Source: a virus | DNA length: 64,000 nucleotides | Strand: one strand, 5' to 3' | Virus record (IMG/VR): IMGVR_UViG_3300035180_002599 | Coordinates: 29,310 to 93,309 of that record | Part shown: positions 48,763-57,950 of the stretch, one piece after another | How positions within the stretch are numbered: the first letter of the stretch is position 1 | Layout: every line of letters starts with the position of its first letter | Position numbers and translations under genes: made by a program | Notes under the pieces: model-generated | Told to the model about the DNA's origin: nothing | Database searches by the model: none | The model's input: the letters and a program-made list of their open reading frames with translations, nothing else

Positions 48763-49176
48763 ATGATTTCTAAACAAGTCATTGTTGTTAGAAAAGATTT
48801 AAATATGCCCGAAGGAAAGTTAGCTGCTCAAGTTTCTCATGCTTCCATGGCCCCTCTCATTGAAAAATTGAGAGGATTCTCTCACGATTTAGTAACCCCC
48901 ACAGATACAGAACAAAGACTTTTTATAGATTTAATACCAGGAGATGCTTGGAAAGATTGGATTGATGGAAGATTTCGCAAAATTGTAGTTTATGTAAAAT
49001 CAGAACAAAAACTCTTAGATATTTTTAACAAAGCTAAAGAGGCTAAATTACCTTGCTCTTTAATTAAAGATGCAGGATTTACGGTTTTTAATGAACCTAC
49101 TTATACTTGTGTTGGTATAGGACCTTGCTGGGCTGAGGATGTTGATAAAATAACAGGAAAACTAAGATTACTTTAA
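48763..49176 (+). CDS. pth2: Peptidyl-tRNA hydrolase 2
   Basis: Releases tRNA from peptidyl-tRNA that drops off the ribosome. The Pth2 family features are complete: KQVIVVRKDLNMPEGKLAAQVSHASM at the N-terminus with the catalytic Lys and His, and C-terminal LIKDAGFTVFNEPTYTCVGIGP. Pth2 is typical of archaea and eukaryotes and sporadic in bacteria and phages. It would complement the phage tmRNA and SmpB. Confidence 0.88.
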   Translation: MISKQVIVVRKDLNMPEGKLAAQVSHASMAPLIEKLRGFSHDLVTPTDTEQRLFIDLIPGDAWKDWIDGRFRKIVVYVKSEQKLLDIFNKAKEAKLPCSLIKDAGFTVFNEPTYTCVGIGPCWAEDVDKITGKLRLL

Positions 49177-49185
49177 AGGAAGAGA

Positions 49186-50178
49186 ATGATTGATGAAAAA
49201 ACATTAAAGATGAAAATTGATGATAGAGTTGCTCCTGAAAAAATGGTAGTTGGTATATCTGGAGAATTATGTTATGTTACTTATTACCAGATGAAGGGTA
49301 ATAAAAAAGTTCTAAATTCAGAAACTTCTTGGACTAATTGGTCTAAAAATGCAAGCGATCCATTGATTGTTGAAAATCAATTCTCATATGGATTTAAGTT
49401 AGCTGGTGTAAATGGGCGATGGTCTAGAAACGCAGCTAACGCAGACAACTTACTCATTGAGCATCCATTGATAGGTAAATCTTTTGAATTAAGCTTAAGT
49501 AGATTTTTAGAAATAGCTGGTGAAATTACCATTGAAAAAGGTGAGCTTCTAGAACAGTTCATAATGACCAATGATAGAAATATTGTAACTAGAGAAGAAT
49601 ACGATAACATTATTCTGGAATTAAATCAAAAAGAGTTAGAACTAAAGAAAACTCAGGAAAAGCTGAAATCTGTTAAAGTTTCTTCTAAAGATCAACTACC
49701 AGGTCATGTTTATGCTGAAAGCAAAACTGGAAAGAAACTTCTTTATATTGGAACCGTAAGTGTTGATGAGGGTGCAGACACTGTAATTAAATATTGTTAC
49801 ATATCTATGGAAGGTTCGCCTGTACAACGATTAACTGTAGCAGAATGTACTGAATGGACAGGTAGCGGAATTAAATTTATTGAATCCAAAACTTTTCCAG
49901 GATTAGTAAAAGCATATGGATCTATAGACAGATTCTCAAAAAAAATTTCATATTCAACTTATACACATTCTTGTTATGTGACAAAAAGTCCAAAGAGCTT
50001 AAGCTCTTTGGATATTTCAAACGAAGATTTGTTTAGTGAATACACAGATGATGATTGGAAAGTAATTGAAGAAACATATAATTTCAGAGCTAGCAAAAAT
50101 CTTTGGAATAGAAACTTTTTTAATACTTACGATTCCGTAACTTGTAATTTTAAAGCTGATTATTTAAACAAACATTAA
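49186..50178 (+). CDS. Conserved phage-type hypothetical protein, paralogue A
   Basis: 330 residues: N-terminal domain to ~115, LEQFIMTNDRNIVTREEYDNI, a coiled coil (~135-165), then QLPGHVYAESKTGKKLLYIG, and a C-terminal beta domain. It shares these landmarks with the next gene. Function unknown. Confidence 0.6.
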   Translation: MIDEKTLKMKIDDRVAPEKMVVGISGELCYVTYYQMKGNKKVLNSETSWTNWSKNASDPLIVENQFSYGFKLAGVNGRWSRNAANADNLLIEHPLIGKSFELSLSRFLEIAGEITIEKGELLEQFIMTNDRNIVTREEYDNIILELNQKELELKKTQEKLKSVKVSSKDQLPGHVYAESKTGKKLLYIGTVSVDEGADTVIKYCYISMEGSPVQRLTVAECTEWTGSGIKFIESKTFPGLVKAYGSIDRFSKKISYSTYTHSCYVTKSPKSLSSLDISNEDLFSEYTDDDWKVIEETYNFRASKNLWNRNFFNTYDSVTCNFKADYLNKH

Positions 50179-50196
50179 TATTAAAAAGGAAAGACT

Positions 50197-51135
50197 ATGA
50201 GTTATTGTGATTACAATCCTCGACTATTCAAAGAGTTCACTTCTATGAAAACCAAGATTAAACCTACATTTTCAGAAACTTGGTCTATAACTGCACAAAG
50301 TTATAATAAAAATGAAACATGTATTTTAAGCAATGAAGAAGGTGTAAGCATTGCTGATATTAGTATAAAGAGATTTTTTCAGTTTATGAAAGAACAAAAC
50401 CTAACTATGATTGGGAACAAACTAGTTGGTAAATTCATTATTGGAAATGATCGAAGCCTATATACTGAAGAAATGTTTAATATCTGGAAAGAGAAATTTG
50501 ATAAACGTGTAGAATCAGAGATTGATAAAAAAGACCTTAAAGAGGGGTATATCTATCAAACTGTTTGTGGGAGTCATTTGCTTTTCTTAGGAAAACGTTA
50601 TTATATGACCGGAACTATTAAAGGTGATATTGTAAAAATAAACAAACCAGGTTATGATTATTTTTGCATTTCTAACTATCAACAAGATGGTTTATTTAGA
50701 TCTAATTTATATACATCACGATTGAATCAGAGACTGGTAAAGGAGATTGGCCCCGGAACATTGAATATTGAAAATTGGGAAACCAAAGTATTGACTAAGT
50801 CTCAAATATGGGGTAGATATACGCCAAATTCTCCTGTTTATTTCCATCTAGGAACATCTCCTATTAAAGCTGATAATTATGTTATAGTTCCAGAAGCCAC
50901 CACAAGCGTAACCAATACTTGTATTGTAAACGAAACTCCCCGGCAGATAATGTGTATCGAAGATAGATATTCTAGAAATTCAAATCTAGGTTATGTATAT
51001 GGAGCAGAGCTTAAAGTAGAAGATAATATAATTACCAATTTCCCTAAAGGTCCTAGCGTTTTGAGCAAAGTAGGTACAAAAATTTTGTCAAGTGAAATTA
51101 AATATTGTGTATTAAAAGCTATTCCTAATATATAA
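50197..51135 (+). CDS. Conserved phage-type hypothetical protein, paralogue B
   Basis: 312 residues. GKFIIGNDRSLYTEEMFNIW and DLKEGYIYQTVCGSHLLFLG match the corresponding landmarks of the upstream gene, while the coiled coil is shorter. A tandem duplication is likely. Function unknown. Confidence 0.6.
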   Translation: MSYCDYNPRLFKEFTSMKTKIKPTFSETWSITAQSYNKNETCILSNEEGVSIADISIKRFFQFMKEQNLTMIGNKLVGKFIIGNDRSLYTEEMFNIWKEKFDKRVESEIDKKDLKEGYIYQTVCGSHLLFLGKRYYMTGTIKGDIVKINKPGYDYFCISNYQQDGLFRSNLYTSRLNQRLVKEIGPGTLNIENWETKVLTKSQIWGRYTPNSPVYFHLGTSPIKADNYVIVPEATTSVTNTCIVNETPRQIMCIEDRYSRNSNLGYVYGAELKVEDNIITNFPKGPSVLSKVGTKILSSEIKYCVLKAIPNI

Positions 51136-51148
51136 TTAATATTTCTTT

Positions 51149-51157
51149 TGATATAAT
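51149..51157 (+). promoter_or_regulatory. Extended -10 promoter TGATATAAT
   Basis: TGATATAAT 19 bases before the gene at 51177. Confidence 0.65.
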
Positions 51158-51176
51158 TATACATAAGGAGTTCATC

Positions 51177-51479
51177 ATGAAGTTATTTACATTACTATTG
51201 ATTGGAACAATTTCATTTGCTGATGGTTTTTATTATCACGGAGCTCAAAGTTACCGAGGAGCAATGAATCATCACACAGTTAACCATGGAACTTGGGTTG
51301 TTCCATTGGCTATAGGTGGAATTATCGGTTATGTAGTCGGACGGGAACAAGATGACATTTACAAACCTATTCCGGTTTATAATGTTTATTTAGATAAGAA
51401 CAGAAACACTTCATATGTAGAAGAAGTAGTTTACATAGAAAGCTGTGATTGTTATAAAAAAGTATTAATCAAAGAATAA
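51177..51479 (+). CDS. Secreted or membrane protein with glycine zipper, 100 aa
   Basis: Signal peptide MKLFTLLLIGTISFADG, His-rich segment (YYHGAQSYRGAMNHHTVNHG), then a hydrophobic glycine-rich helix (VVPLAIGGIIGYVVGREQD) of glycine-zipper type, and a C-terminal CDC pair. Probably in the periplasm or outer membrane. Eight bases before rIIB. Confidence 0.6.
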   Translation: MKLFTLLLIGTISFADGFYYHGAQSYRGAMNHHTVNHGTWVVPLAIGGIIGYVVGREQDDIYKPIPVYNVYLDKNRNTSYVEEVVYIESCDCYKKVLIKE

Positions 51480-51487
51480 GGAAAGAT

Positions 51488-52453
51488 ATGCAAGTAAGTT
51501 ATATAATGAAGCCAAATGGCACAATAAGTCTAATGATTGATGGAAAAATGAAATCCGTGGAAAACACTCATGTGAATTATAAAGCCATTGTTGACAAATT
51601 GAATAAAGAAGATTATGAAAATTTGTTAGAGTTAGTAGATATGATTACAGCTGTAAAAGAAAAACTACAAGCTCAAAGCGAAGAGTTGTTTAAACTTGAT
51701 TCTAATGTAATCATTTACAAAGATTATACCTTGAATGACTTTATGAGCCAAAGAATCATATCTATGATGAATGAATCAATGAATCTAAAACCTTTGGCTA
51801 ATTTCATTGATAAGTTATTTGAAAACCCATCATATCGTGCAGTAAATTCGTTGTATGAATTCTTAGAGTTTGGCGGAATTCCATTATCACCAAACGGAAA
51901 CTTTTTAGTTTACAAAAAAGTAAGACAAGATTATAAAGATATCCATTCTGGAAAATTTGATAATTCTCCAGGAGCAGTTGTTAAAATGCCTAGATATGCT
52001 GTAGATGAAAATCCCGATAATACTTGTTCTCATGGACTACACGTTTGTAGTTTTGATTATTTAAAACATTTCGGAAGCGGTTCTTTTGATAGAATTGTAA
52101 TATGTGAAGTTAACCCAAAAGATGTAGTTGCAATCCCTAAAGATTATAATAACACTAAAATGCGAGTATGTGAATACAAAGTTGTAGGTGAATTGGAATC
52201 GGATATTGTTGACTCATTGCGAGATACTTATTGTGTTGATAGTTATTGTGATTATGAAGATGAGTTTGATGATGATTTTGATTTAGACAAAGATGATGAA
52301 ATTATAGATGAATTGAATGTGTCTAAAGAAGACATAAAAGAAGTTATAACTTCTGAAGTTACTAAACTAGGAGAAAATATTTCAAAATCATCGACAGTTG
52401 AATCAAAATCTAGTTATATGAACACATTCTTAGAACTATTTAAAAAAGATTAG
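51488..52453 (+). CDS. rIIB: rIIB-like protein
   Basis: Matches T4 rIIB in its central domain: GIPLSPNGNFLVYKKVRQDYKDIHSGKFDNSPG, VKMPRYAVDENPDNTCSHGLHVCS, VNPKDVVAIPKDYNNTKMRVCEYKVV. In T4, rIIA and rIIB act at the membrane and prevent exclusion by lambda prophage Rex; the mechanism is unclear. The C-terminal part is highly acidic (DDDFDLDKDDE). In T4 the order is rIIA-rIIB; here rIIB comes first and a terminator separates them. Confidence 0.88.
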   Translation: MQVSYIMKPNGTISLMIDGKMKSVENTHVNYKAIVDKLNKEDYENLLELVDMITAVKEKLQAQSEELFKLDSNVIIYKDYTLNDFMSQRIISMMNESMNLKPLANFIDKLFENPSYRAVNSLYEFLEFGGIPLSPNGNFLVYKKVRQDYKDIHSGKFDNSPGAVVKMPRYAVDENPDNTCSHGLHVCSFDYLKHFGSGSFDRIVICEVNPKDVVAIPKDYNNTKMRVCEYKVVGELESDIVDSLRDTYCVDSYCDYEDEFDDDFDLDKDDEIIDELNVSKEDIKEVITSEVTKLGENISKSSTVESKSSYMNTFLELFKKD

Positions 52454-52482
52454 TAGGCTCAATGAGCCTACGTTTGTTTCTT
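52453..52482 (+). terminator. Rho-independent terminator after rIIB
   Basis: GTAGGCTC / GAGCCTAC 8-bp stem, AAT loop, then GTTTGTTTCTTAATTTT. Confidence 0.75.
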
Positions 52483-52491
52483 AATTTTATA

Positions 52492-52512
52492 CTAAGAATA
52501 AAATGATATAAT
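52492..52512 (+). promoter_or_regulatory. Promoter before rIIA
   Basis: CTAAG at 52492-52496 and TGATATAAT at 52504-52512. Confidence 0.65.
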
Positions 52513-52535
52513 ATTACAAAAAAGAAGGATAGCTT

Positions 52536-54515
52536 ATGATTATGCAAGAAAAAGAAAATGATGTTATTGTAAAAGGATTAGGTGAAACGTCCGAGTTTAC
52601 TATCAAAACATCAGCAAAAGCTTTTAAGATTTTGAGTCAAAATCTTTATTCAAATCCAGTTGGGGCGGTAATTAGAGAATTAAGTACTAATGCTTATGAT
52701 TCTCATGTGATGGCTGGTTGTCCTGAACGCCCTTTTAAAATAAAAATTCCATCTATTTTAGATCCAGAATTTAGCATTCGTGATTATGGAACCGGATTGG
52801 CTCACGATGATGTTATTGGATTATATAGCACATTTTTTGAAAGCACAAAAACTCAATCTAATGATATGGTCGGCTGTTTGGGTTTAGGTTCAAAATCTCC
52901 CTTCGCAATAACAGATAGTTTCTTCGTAATAAGTTACTTTAATGGAGTAAAATCAGTATATTCAGTTTTTACCGATAAAAATTTTATTCCAAGTATTTCA
53001 TTATTTGGATCCGAAGATACAGAAGAAGAAAATGGTTTGGAATTACAGATTGCAATAAAAAACAATCTTATCAGCTCATTTCCTTATGAACTAAAAAAAC
53101 AGCTTCATTTTTTCAAAACTAAACCTATTGTAGAAGGTTATAACAACTTTTCCTTTAACAATTTTGAAATAAAATTGTCCGGGGACGGTTGGTATTATAG
53201 CCCTGGATTCAATTCATCTTATGTTGTTCAAGGACAGATTGCATATCCTTTAGATTCCAATTTAGTACGTTCTATCAATATTTTGCCATCAAAATTCATC
53301 AACTGTAGCAAGTTAGCAAGTCGTGGGTATGCATTTGAAATGCCAATTGGTTCAGTTGACATTGCTCCTTCTAGAGAAGCGTTGAGTTATGATGAAAATA
53401 CAATTAACGCTATAGTTAAAAAAGCTCAAAGCGTTATCAATGATATTGAGACAAACATCATCAAAGACATCAACGAATCAGAAACTAGATGGGAAGCTAT
53501 TAATAAAAAGTATGATTTAGATGACGGCGGGTTTCTGAAATCTAATGCAGACTTTTCATCATGTAAATGGGATGTTAGTAATCAATATGTCAGAACTGAT
53601 ATAGAAATTAAGAAGTTCTGGAATAAAACTTCCGTAAGTGTAAAGAATATGGAAAGTAAAGATTATATCGGATATTATGTAAGAGTAAGAGAAAATGCTA
53701 GATTTATTCGAGTAAAATCAACAGAACACAAAGGACATGATTATAAAGTTAGACAATTTGTGTTAGATAAACATTGTTCAGCATATGTTTTATATACAGA
53801 TTTGAGCATCGAAGATATTCAGAAAAAATTAGATAATAAGAATCTGAAAGTAATTGAAATTAGTTCATTATCTTACAAACAAAATAAATCTACCACTTCT
53901 ATCAAAAAAGAAGTAAATGAATGTAAAGTGTTATCAACTTATACTTATAAGAAATCTGCTTGTTGGAATGATTCTCAAACAGATAGAGCTACAGAAGAAG
54001 ATTTTTATGTTCCTATTGTTAGATATGATGTTGTTTTTAATGAAAAACAAGTAGGTGTTGAATATTTAATTAAAGCTATGGAATATTTAAAAGACAAAAA
54101 TATTATTCCTAAAGGTTCTAAAATATACGGATTGAATAAAGCTCAGGAAAAAACAACAACTCTTAGAAATTTATTTGATTACATCTCAGAATATTTTAAA
54201 AATCAAAAACGTTATAAATTGCCAAATCATCCGGTAGCTGATTTGAGCCCCGAATATGTCGAAGGTCTCAGTATTTCTAAAAAATTGAAGCTAATTAAAG
54301 AAATGAGAGATAATAATCATAAATTCAATGATTATAGATTTTCTGAATATGTTTCCAAATTTTTGAAGAAAGAAATTGTTTTAGAAGACGTTTCAGAAGT
54401 AGATCCAGAGTTTGATAAGTATTTACTATTGACTAAAATTAATTCTAGTGTTATTCCAGAAGTTTTGAACATGATGAAATTTTGTGAAGAAAATGGATAT
54501 AATCCTAAAATCTAA
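52536..54515 (+). CDS. rIIA: rIIA-like GHKL ATPase
   Basis: 659 residues. The N-terminal GHKL ATP-binding fold shows the N-box VIRELSTNAYDSH, FSIRDYGTGL and GCLGLGSKSPFAIT, followed by a transducer-like region with GSVDIAPSREALSYD. This is the organisation of T4 rIIA (725 residues). It would work with rIIB. Confidence 0.88.
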   Translation: MIMQEKENDVIVKGLGETSEFTIKTSAKAFKILSQNLYSNPVGAVIRELSTNAYDSHVMAGCPERPFKIKIPSILDPEFSIRDYGTGLAHDDVIGLYSTFFESTKTQSNDMVGCLGLGSKSPFAITDSFFVISYFNGVKSVYSVFTDKNFIPSISLFGSEDTEEENGLELQIAIKNNLISSFPYELKKQLHFFKTKPIVEGYNNFSFNNFEIKLSGDGWYYSPGFNSSYVVQGQIAYPLDSNLVRSINILPSKFINCSKLASRGYAFEMPIGSVDIAPSREALSYDENTINAIVKKAQSVINDIETNIIKDINESETRWEAINKKYDLDDGGFLKSNADFSSCKWDVSNQYVRTDIEIKKFWNKTSVSVKNMESKDYIGYYVRVRENARFIRVKSTEHKGHDYKVRQFVLDKHCSAYVLYTDLSIEDIQKKLDNKNLKVIEISSLSYKQNKSTTSIKKEVNECKVLSTYTYKKSACWNDSQTDRATEEDFYVPIVRYDVVFNEKQVGVEYLIKAMEYLKDKNIIPKGSKIYGLNKAQEKTTTLRNLFDYISEYFKNQKRYKLPNHPVADLSPEYVEGLSISKKLKLIKEMRDNNHKFNDYRFSEYVSKFLKKEIVLEDVSEVDPEFDKYLLLTKINSSVIPEVLNMMKFCEENGYNPKI

Positions 54516-54520
54516 AAAAT

Positions 54521-54542
54521 TTTAAGGTTATTCTGTATAAAT
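54521..54542 (+). promoter_or_regulatory. Variant promoter before RNA ligase
   Basis: TTTAAGGTTATTCTGTATAAAT: the TTTAAG box is intact but the -10 is TGTATAAAT, lacking the base between TG and TATAA. Confidence 0.45.
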
Positions 54543-54562
54543 TGTATAAAAAGGAAAGAAAA

Positions 54563-55765
54563 ATGTTACCAACGCTAGAACAATGTTTAACAATTTGTGA
54601 AAATAATATATCTTTTAAATTTAAAGTAGAAAATATTGAGGGCAAAAAAGTATATCAGTTCAATTATTTTTTAGCCAAACATAATGATTTTATTAATCCA
54701 TTGAATCAACCTGAAGATAACATAACAGTAACCGCCGAAGAGCTTCGTGGTTTAACTTTTGTGGAACAAGATGATGGTTCTTTTAAACGGTATCTAATGC
54801 TTCACAAATTCTTCAACTTAAATCAGGTTCCTGGCTATCAATATACAGATGTAAAAGATAAAAAAATATCTAGCGTTGCAGACAAACGTGATGGATCTAT
54901 GATAACATTCGTTAAAATTAATGGGAAAGTTTTCGCTAAAACAAAATTTTCATTTCAGTCTGAACAAGCATTGATAGCTCAAGAATTTTATGAAAAAGAT
55001 TCTGGTATAAAAGCATTAGTTGATGAGTTCTTAGCTTATGATGTTCAGCCATTTTTTGAACTTACTGGACCTATGAATCAAATAGTTTTGCGATATAGCA
55101 AAACAGAGCTAAAAATAATTCAAGTCAGAGATAATCGAGATGGTTCTTATATAACATTAAATGAACGTTACAGAGAGTATTTGTTTACTAAATTTAAAGT
55201 GTTGACTGCCGATAGTTATAATAACAATGATTACACATTTGAAAAAATGATAGAACTTCGTGAAACTATTAAAGGTATTGAAGGATGGGTCGTTACTACA
55301 GAATGTGGTATGATGATAAAAATCAAAACTGAAGAATATATGAAATTACATCATTTAATGACAGATGCAGTCACTAGAGAAGATGAAGTTATTCGTATGA
55401 CTTTAGATGAAGAAATTGATGATGTTTTAGCAGAAATTCCTATGGATGCACTTGAGTTGCGTTTCTTCGTTGAAACAATTTCAGACGGAATAGTTGACCA
55501 TGTTAACGAACTTTCTGAAAAAATCAAGGAAATGTATATTGATATGAAAACCTTATATCCTGAAAGAAAAGATTTTGCAATTGCATGTAAACCATCAGAA
55601 TATTTTGGTTTATTGATGAGAGCTTATCAAGATCCCTCAGATGAAGCAATTGAAAAAGAAGTAATCAATTATGTTAAATCAAAAACAAATAAATTAGGTA
55701 TTGCTAAAGAATACCTAAAATCATTGGGAATCAATGCACAATTTGAATCTAAGGATGAAGATTAA
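54563..55765 (+). CDS. rnlA: RNA ligase 1 (T4 RnlA-like)
   Basis: Joins RNA ends to repair tRNA cut by host anticodon nucleases. Nucleotidyl-transfer motif I is ADKRDGS with the adenylated lysine at K108; ELRGLTFV and HKFFNLNQ precede it, FELTGP and EGWVV and IKIKT follow as motifs III-V. Length 400 versus 374 in T4 Rnl1. Start ATG 54563 after AAAGGAAAG; an ATT-frame upstream at 54542 is not needed. Confidence 0.88.
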   Translation: MLPTLEQCLTICENNISFKFKVENIEGKKVYQFNYFLAKHNDFINPLNQPEDNITVTAEELRGLTFVEQDDGSFKRYLMLHKFFNLNQVPGYQYTDVKDKKISSVADKRDGSMITFVKINGKVFAKTKFSFQSEQALIAQEFYEKDSGIKALVDEFLAYDVQPFFELTGPMNQIVLRYSKTELKIIQVRDNRDGSYITLNERYREYLFTKFKVLTADSYNNNDYTFEKMIELRETIKGIEGWVVTTECGMMIKIKTEEYMKLHHLMTDAVTREDEVIRMTLDEEIDDVLAEIPMDALELRFFVETISDGIVDHVNELSEKIKEMYIDMKTLYPERKDFAIACKPSEYFGLLMRAYQDPSDEAIEKEVINYVKSKTNKLGIAKEYLKSLGINAQFESKDED

Positions 55766-55766
55766 A

Positions 55767-56000
55767 ATGATTTACCATATCATAAAAGAAGACGCAATAA
55801 ACAACACTCATGCTTCTATCATCTTGAATGAAATTCATGTTTTTGCTAATAAACATTCTCATTGTGTGTTTGAACCGGGAGAGATAACTAAGAAAGTGTT
55901 AGAAAACATAACTTCTTGTATTATGGATACTCATGAGCTTCCAGAAAATGTGACTTGTTTTGAAATCAAACAATTGGCTAAAAAATATTTAGAGGTATAA
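55767..56000 (+). CDS. Hypothetical protein, 77 aa
   Basis: Small soluble protein, start ATG 55767 (AAAATG) directly after the ligase stop. Several histidines and cysteines, no clear motif. Confidence 0.55.
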   Translation: MIYHIIKEDAINNTHASIILNEIHVFANKHSHCVFEPGEITKKVLENITSCIMDTHELPENVTCFEIKQLAKKYLEV

Positions 56001-56002
56001 AA

Positions 56003-56206
56003 ATGTTAAAAAGAAAAATTGCAGATTATGTAAAAGCTAAAGCTGAATCTAAAGCTGAGGAAATAACTCAAAGCGTGACAAATGAAGTCAAATCTCAATA
56101 CAAATTCGTTTTGTTTATGGGAAAATTGTACTTATATTTAGGGGTTGCTTTTGCAGTTTCTTTAATTGCTTTGGTCGGTTTTGGAATTTATTCTTTAGTT
56201 TCTTAA
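56003..56206 (+). CDS. Single-span membrane protein, 67 aa
   Basis: Basic amphipathic N-terminal helix (KRKIADYVKAKAESKAEEIT) and one hydrophobic helix at 36-64. Function unknown. Confidence 0.55.
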   Translation: MLKRKIADYVKAKAESKAEEITQSVTNEVKSQYKFVLFMGKLYLYLGVAFAVSLIALVGFGIYSLVS

Positions 56207-56225
56207 TCTTATATAAAGGTTTTTA

Positions 56226-56234
56226 TGATATAAT
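56226..56234 (+). promoter_or_regulatory. Extended -10 promoter TGATATAAT
   Basis: TGATATAAT 25 bases before the kinase gene at 56260. Confidence 0.65.
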
Positions 56235-56259
56235 TATCATATAATAAGAAGGAAAATTT

Positions 56260-57345
56260 ATGAATCTAAAAGACTCAAATGAATTAATTACATGGTTTCA
56301 ATTAAACTATCCCCATCATGTAAAAGCTATGAAAGAGAGCAACCATCATTATAATGAAACTGAGCTTAATCCATTTCACGGAGAAGGGGATATCTGGACT
56401 CACACATGTATGGTATTAAATACTGCTAAGCTTATGAAATATTCTGATGTTATTCTTATGAGTGCATTACTTCATGATCTTGGAAAGCCTTACGTTTCAG
56501 AAATCAATGACGAAAAACAAAAAGTATATTTTAAAAACCATGAAGGTGTATCATTTTGGTACGCTATCGAAGTTGTTAAAAAATTGACTAAAGATCCTAA
56601 AAAAATTGAAACAGTTCTAAAATTAATATCATTACATTCTGTTATTTTTGATAATTACAAAGATGGTAAATTTTCTTCGGATTTTCAGAAAAAATTCAAG
56701 AAAGATCAACACTTTTTGGAGCTAATCAAACAACAAGTTATATCTGATTCTATGGGCCGATTTTGTTTAGATTTAGCAGATGTTCGCGATACCTTTGAAG
56801 AAATTTTTGATGAAAATTTCTATAACTCATTTAATGAGTTAGTTAACACGGATGTTGCCCCTAAGAAAACTAACAAAATTACGGTTTTAGTTGGATTGCC
56901 TCGATCTGGCAAGTCAACATGGATTGCCAAAAACAAAACTTCAGAGGTGTTAATTTGTCGAGATGATGAAGTTATGAAATTAGCTAAATCAAAATACGGG
57001 AAAGAAACATATTCAGAATGTTTTCGTGCATTAACGGATGAAGATCAAAAAGAAGTAGATAAAATTTTGGATACAAAATACTTGAATGCGATTAGAGAAA
57101 ATTCAGACATTATTGTAGATATGACTAATATGTCAAAAAAATCTAGAAAACGTTGGTTGTCTCCTTTTCAAGGACATAAAACTATTTTAGTATTTGCTAC
57201 GGAATATAATGAATGTTTAAGACGAAATTCAGTATGTAAAGAAACTGAAGGAAAATTTATTCCAGAATATGTGTTCTTTAATATGGCTAAAAGTTTCACT
57301 TATCCTCAATATGATGAAGCGGATGTAATTAAAATTGTATTATAA
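56260..57345 (+). CDS. HD phosphohydrolase-polynucleotide kinase fusion
   Basis: The N-terminal half (1-190) is an HD domain: FHGEGDIWTHT and ALLHDLGKP with the HD pair near residue 73, plus distal SLHS. The C-terminal half is a P-loop kinase: VGLPRSGKST near 212, CRDDEVM and DMTNMSKKSRKRW, as in the kinase domain of T4 Pnk. T4 Pnk pairs its kinase with a C-terminal HAD phosphatase; here an N-terminal HD domain may take over 3'-phosphate or 2',3'-cyclic phosphate removal. It follows RNA ligase closely, supporting a role in RNA repair. Confidence 0.8.
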   Translation: MNLKDSNELITWFQLNYPHHVKAMKESNHHYNETELNPFHGEGDIWTHTCMVLNTAKLMKYSDVILMSALLHDLGKPYVSEINDEKQKVYFKNHEGVSFWYAIEVVKKLTKDPKKIETVLKLISLHSVIFDNYKDGKFSSDFQKKFKKDQHFLELIKQQVISDSMGRFCLDLADVRDTFEEIFDENFYNSFNELVNTDVAPKKTNKITVLVGLPRSGKSTWIAKNKTSEVLICRDDEVMKLAKSKYGKETYSECFRALTDEDQKEVDKILDTKYLNAIRENSDIIVDMTNMSKKSRKRWLSPFQGHKTILVFATEYNECLRRNSVCKETEGKFIPEYVFFNMAKSFTYPQYDEADVIKIVL

Positions 57346-57479
57346 CCATAAACCATTAATATCTTCAGAGAGTATGGATAGATTATTCATGCTCCAAGGA
57401 CATAATTTATGAGGAACTCCTGATAAAGGATATATTGTTTTAGCTAATGAATTTTTAATAAAAGAATTCACATAGCGGA

Positions 57480-57671
57480 ATGATAGTGGACATATTAGGA
57501 AATTGTTACCACCCATCAAACTGGGGAATACCAAAATTTTTCAAAGAGTATTTTTCATGTGTTTCTTATGCAAGAACTCAAGAGAACAAATCTAAAGATA
57601 TTAAATTTAATGATATTCTTAAAAATCAATTACATTATAATTACAAAAAGGATCCAGAATGTCTTTTATAA
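57480..57671 (+). CDS. Small hypothetical protein, 63 aa
   Basis: Frame from ATG 57480 with only GCGGA directly upstream, so the start is weak. Product basic and aromatic, no motif. The end overlaps the next gene by 13 bases. The 134 bases before it (57346-57479) hold no good gene. Confidence 0.4.
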   Translation: MIVDILGNCYHPSNWGIPKFFKEYFSCVSYARTQENKSKDIKFNDILKNQLHYNYKKDPECLL

Positions 57672-57904
57672 CAGATAGATGCAGATCTATGGCTATGACA
57701 CATACTAAGAATATAACGGAAAGCTTAATAATTGCTAGATATATATACTTGGCTCTGAAATTAGCTGAGAAAGAAAAGAAAGATCAGGATTATGTTCATA
57801 TTCAAGAATCTATGAATATATTTACCACTAGAAATTCTTTTTATTTCATGGAAATGCCCCTTATAGATGAAGCATATAGACCTATTAATTTAAATTTATT
57901 CTAA
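57659..57904 (+). CDS. Hypothetical protein, 81 aa
   Basis: Helical soluble protein with a strong AAAAGGAT ribosome binding site. No family recognised. Its stop overlaps the CTAAG box of the next promoter. Confidence 0.55.
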   Translation: MSFITDRCRSMAMTHTKNITESLIIARYIYLALKLAEKEKKDQDYVHIQESMNIFTTRNSFYFMEMPLIDEAYRPINLNLF

Positions 57905-57921
57905 GGTTGTTCTGATATAAT
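57901..57921 (+). promoter_or_regulatory. Consensus promoter copy (CTAAG + TGATATAAT)
   Basis: CTAAGGTTGTTCTGATATAAT followed by AATTGTATCAAAAGAATGAAGG. Confidence 0.75.
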
Positions 57922-57950
57922 AATTGTATCAAAAGAATGAAGGATAATAA

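Noticed and set aside
57340-57534. Reverse 64-aa frame
   Set aside because: No ribosome binding site, isolated against the direction of all neighbours, no recognisable domain.
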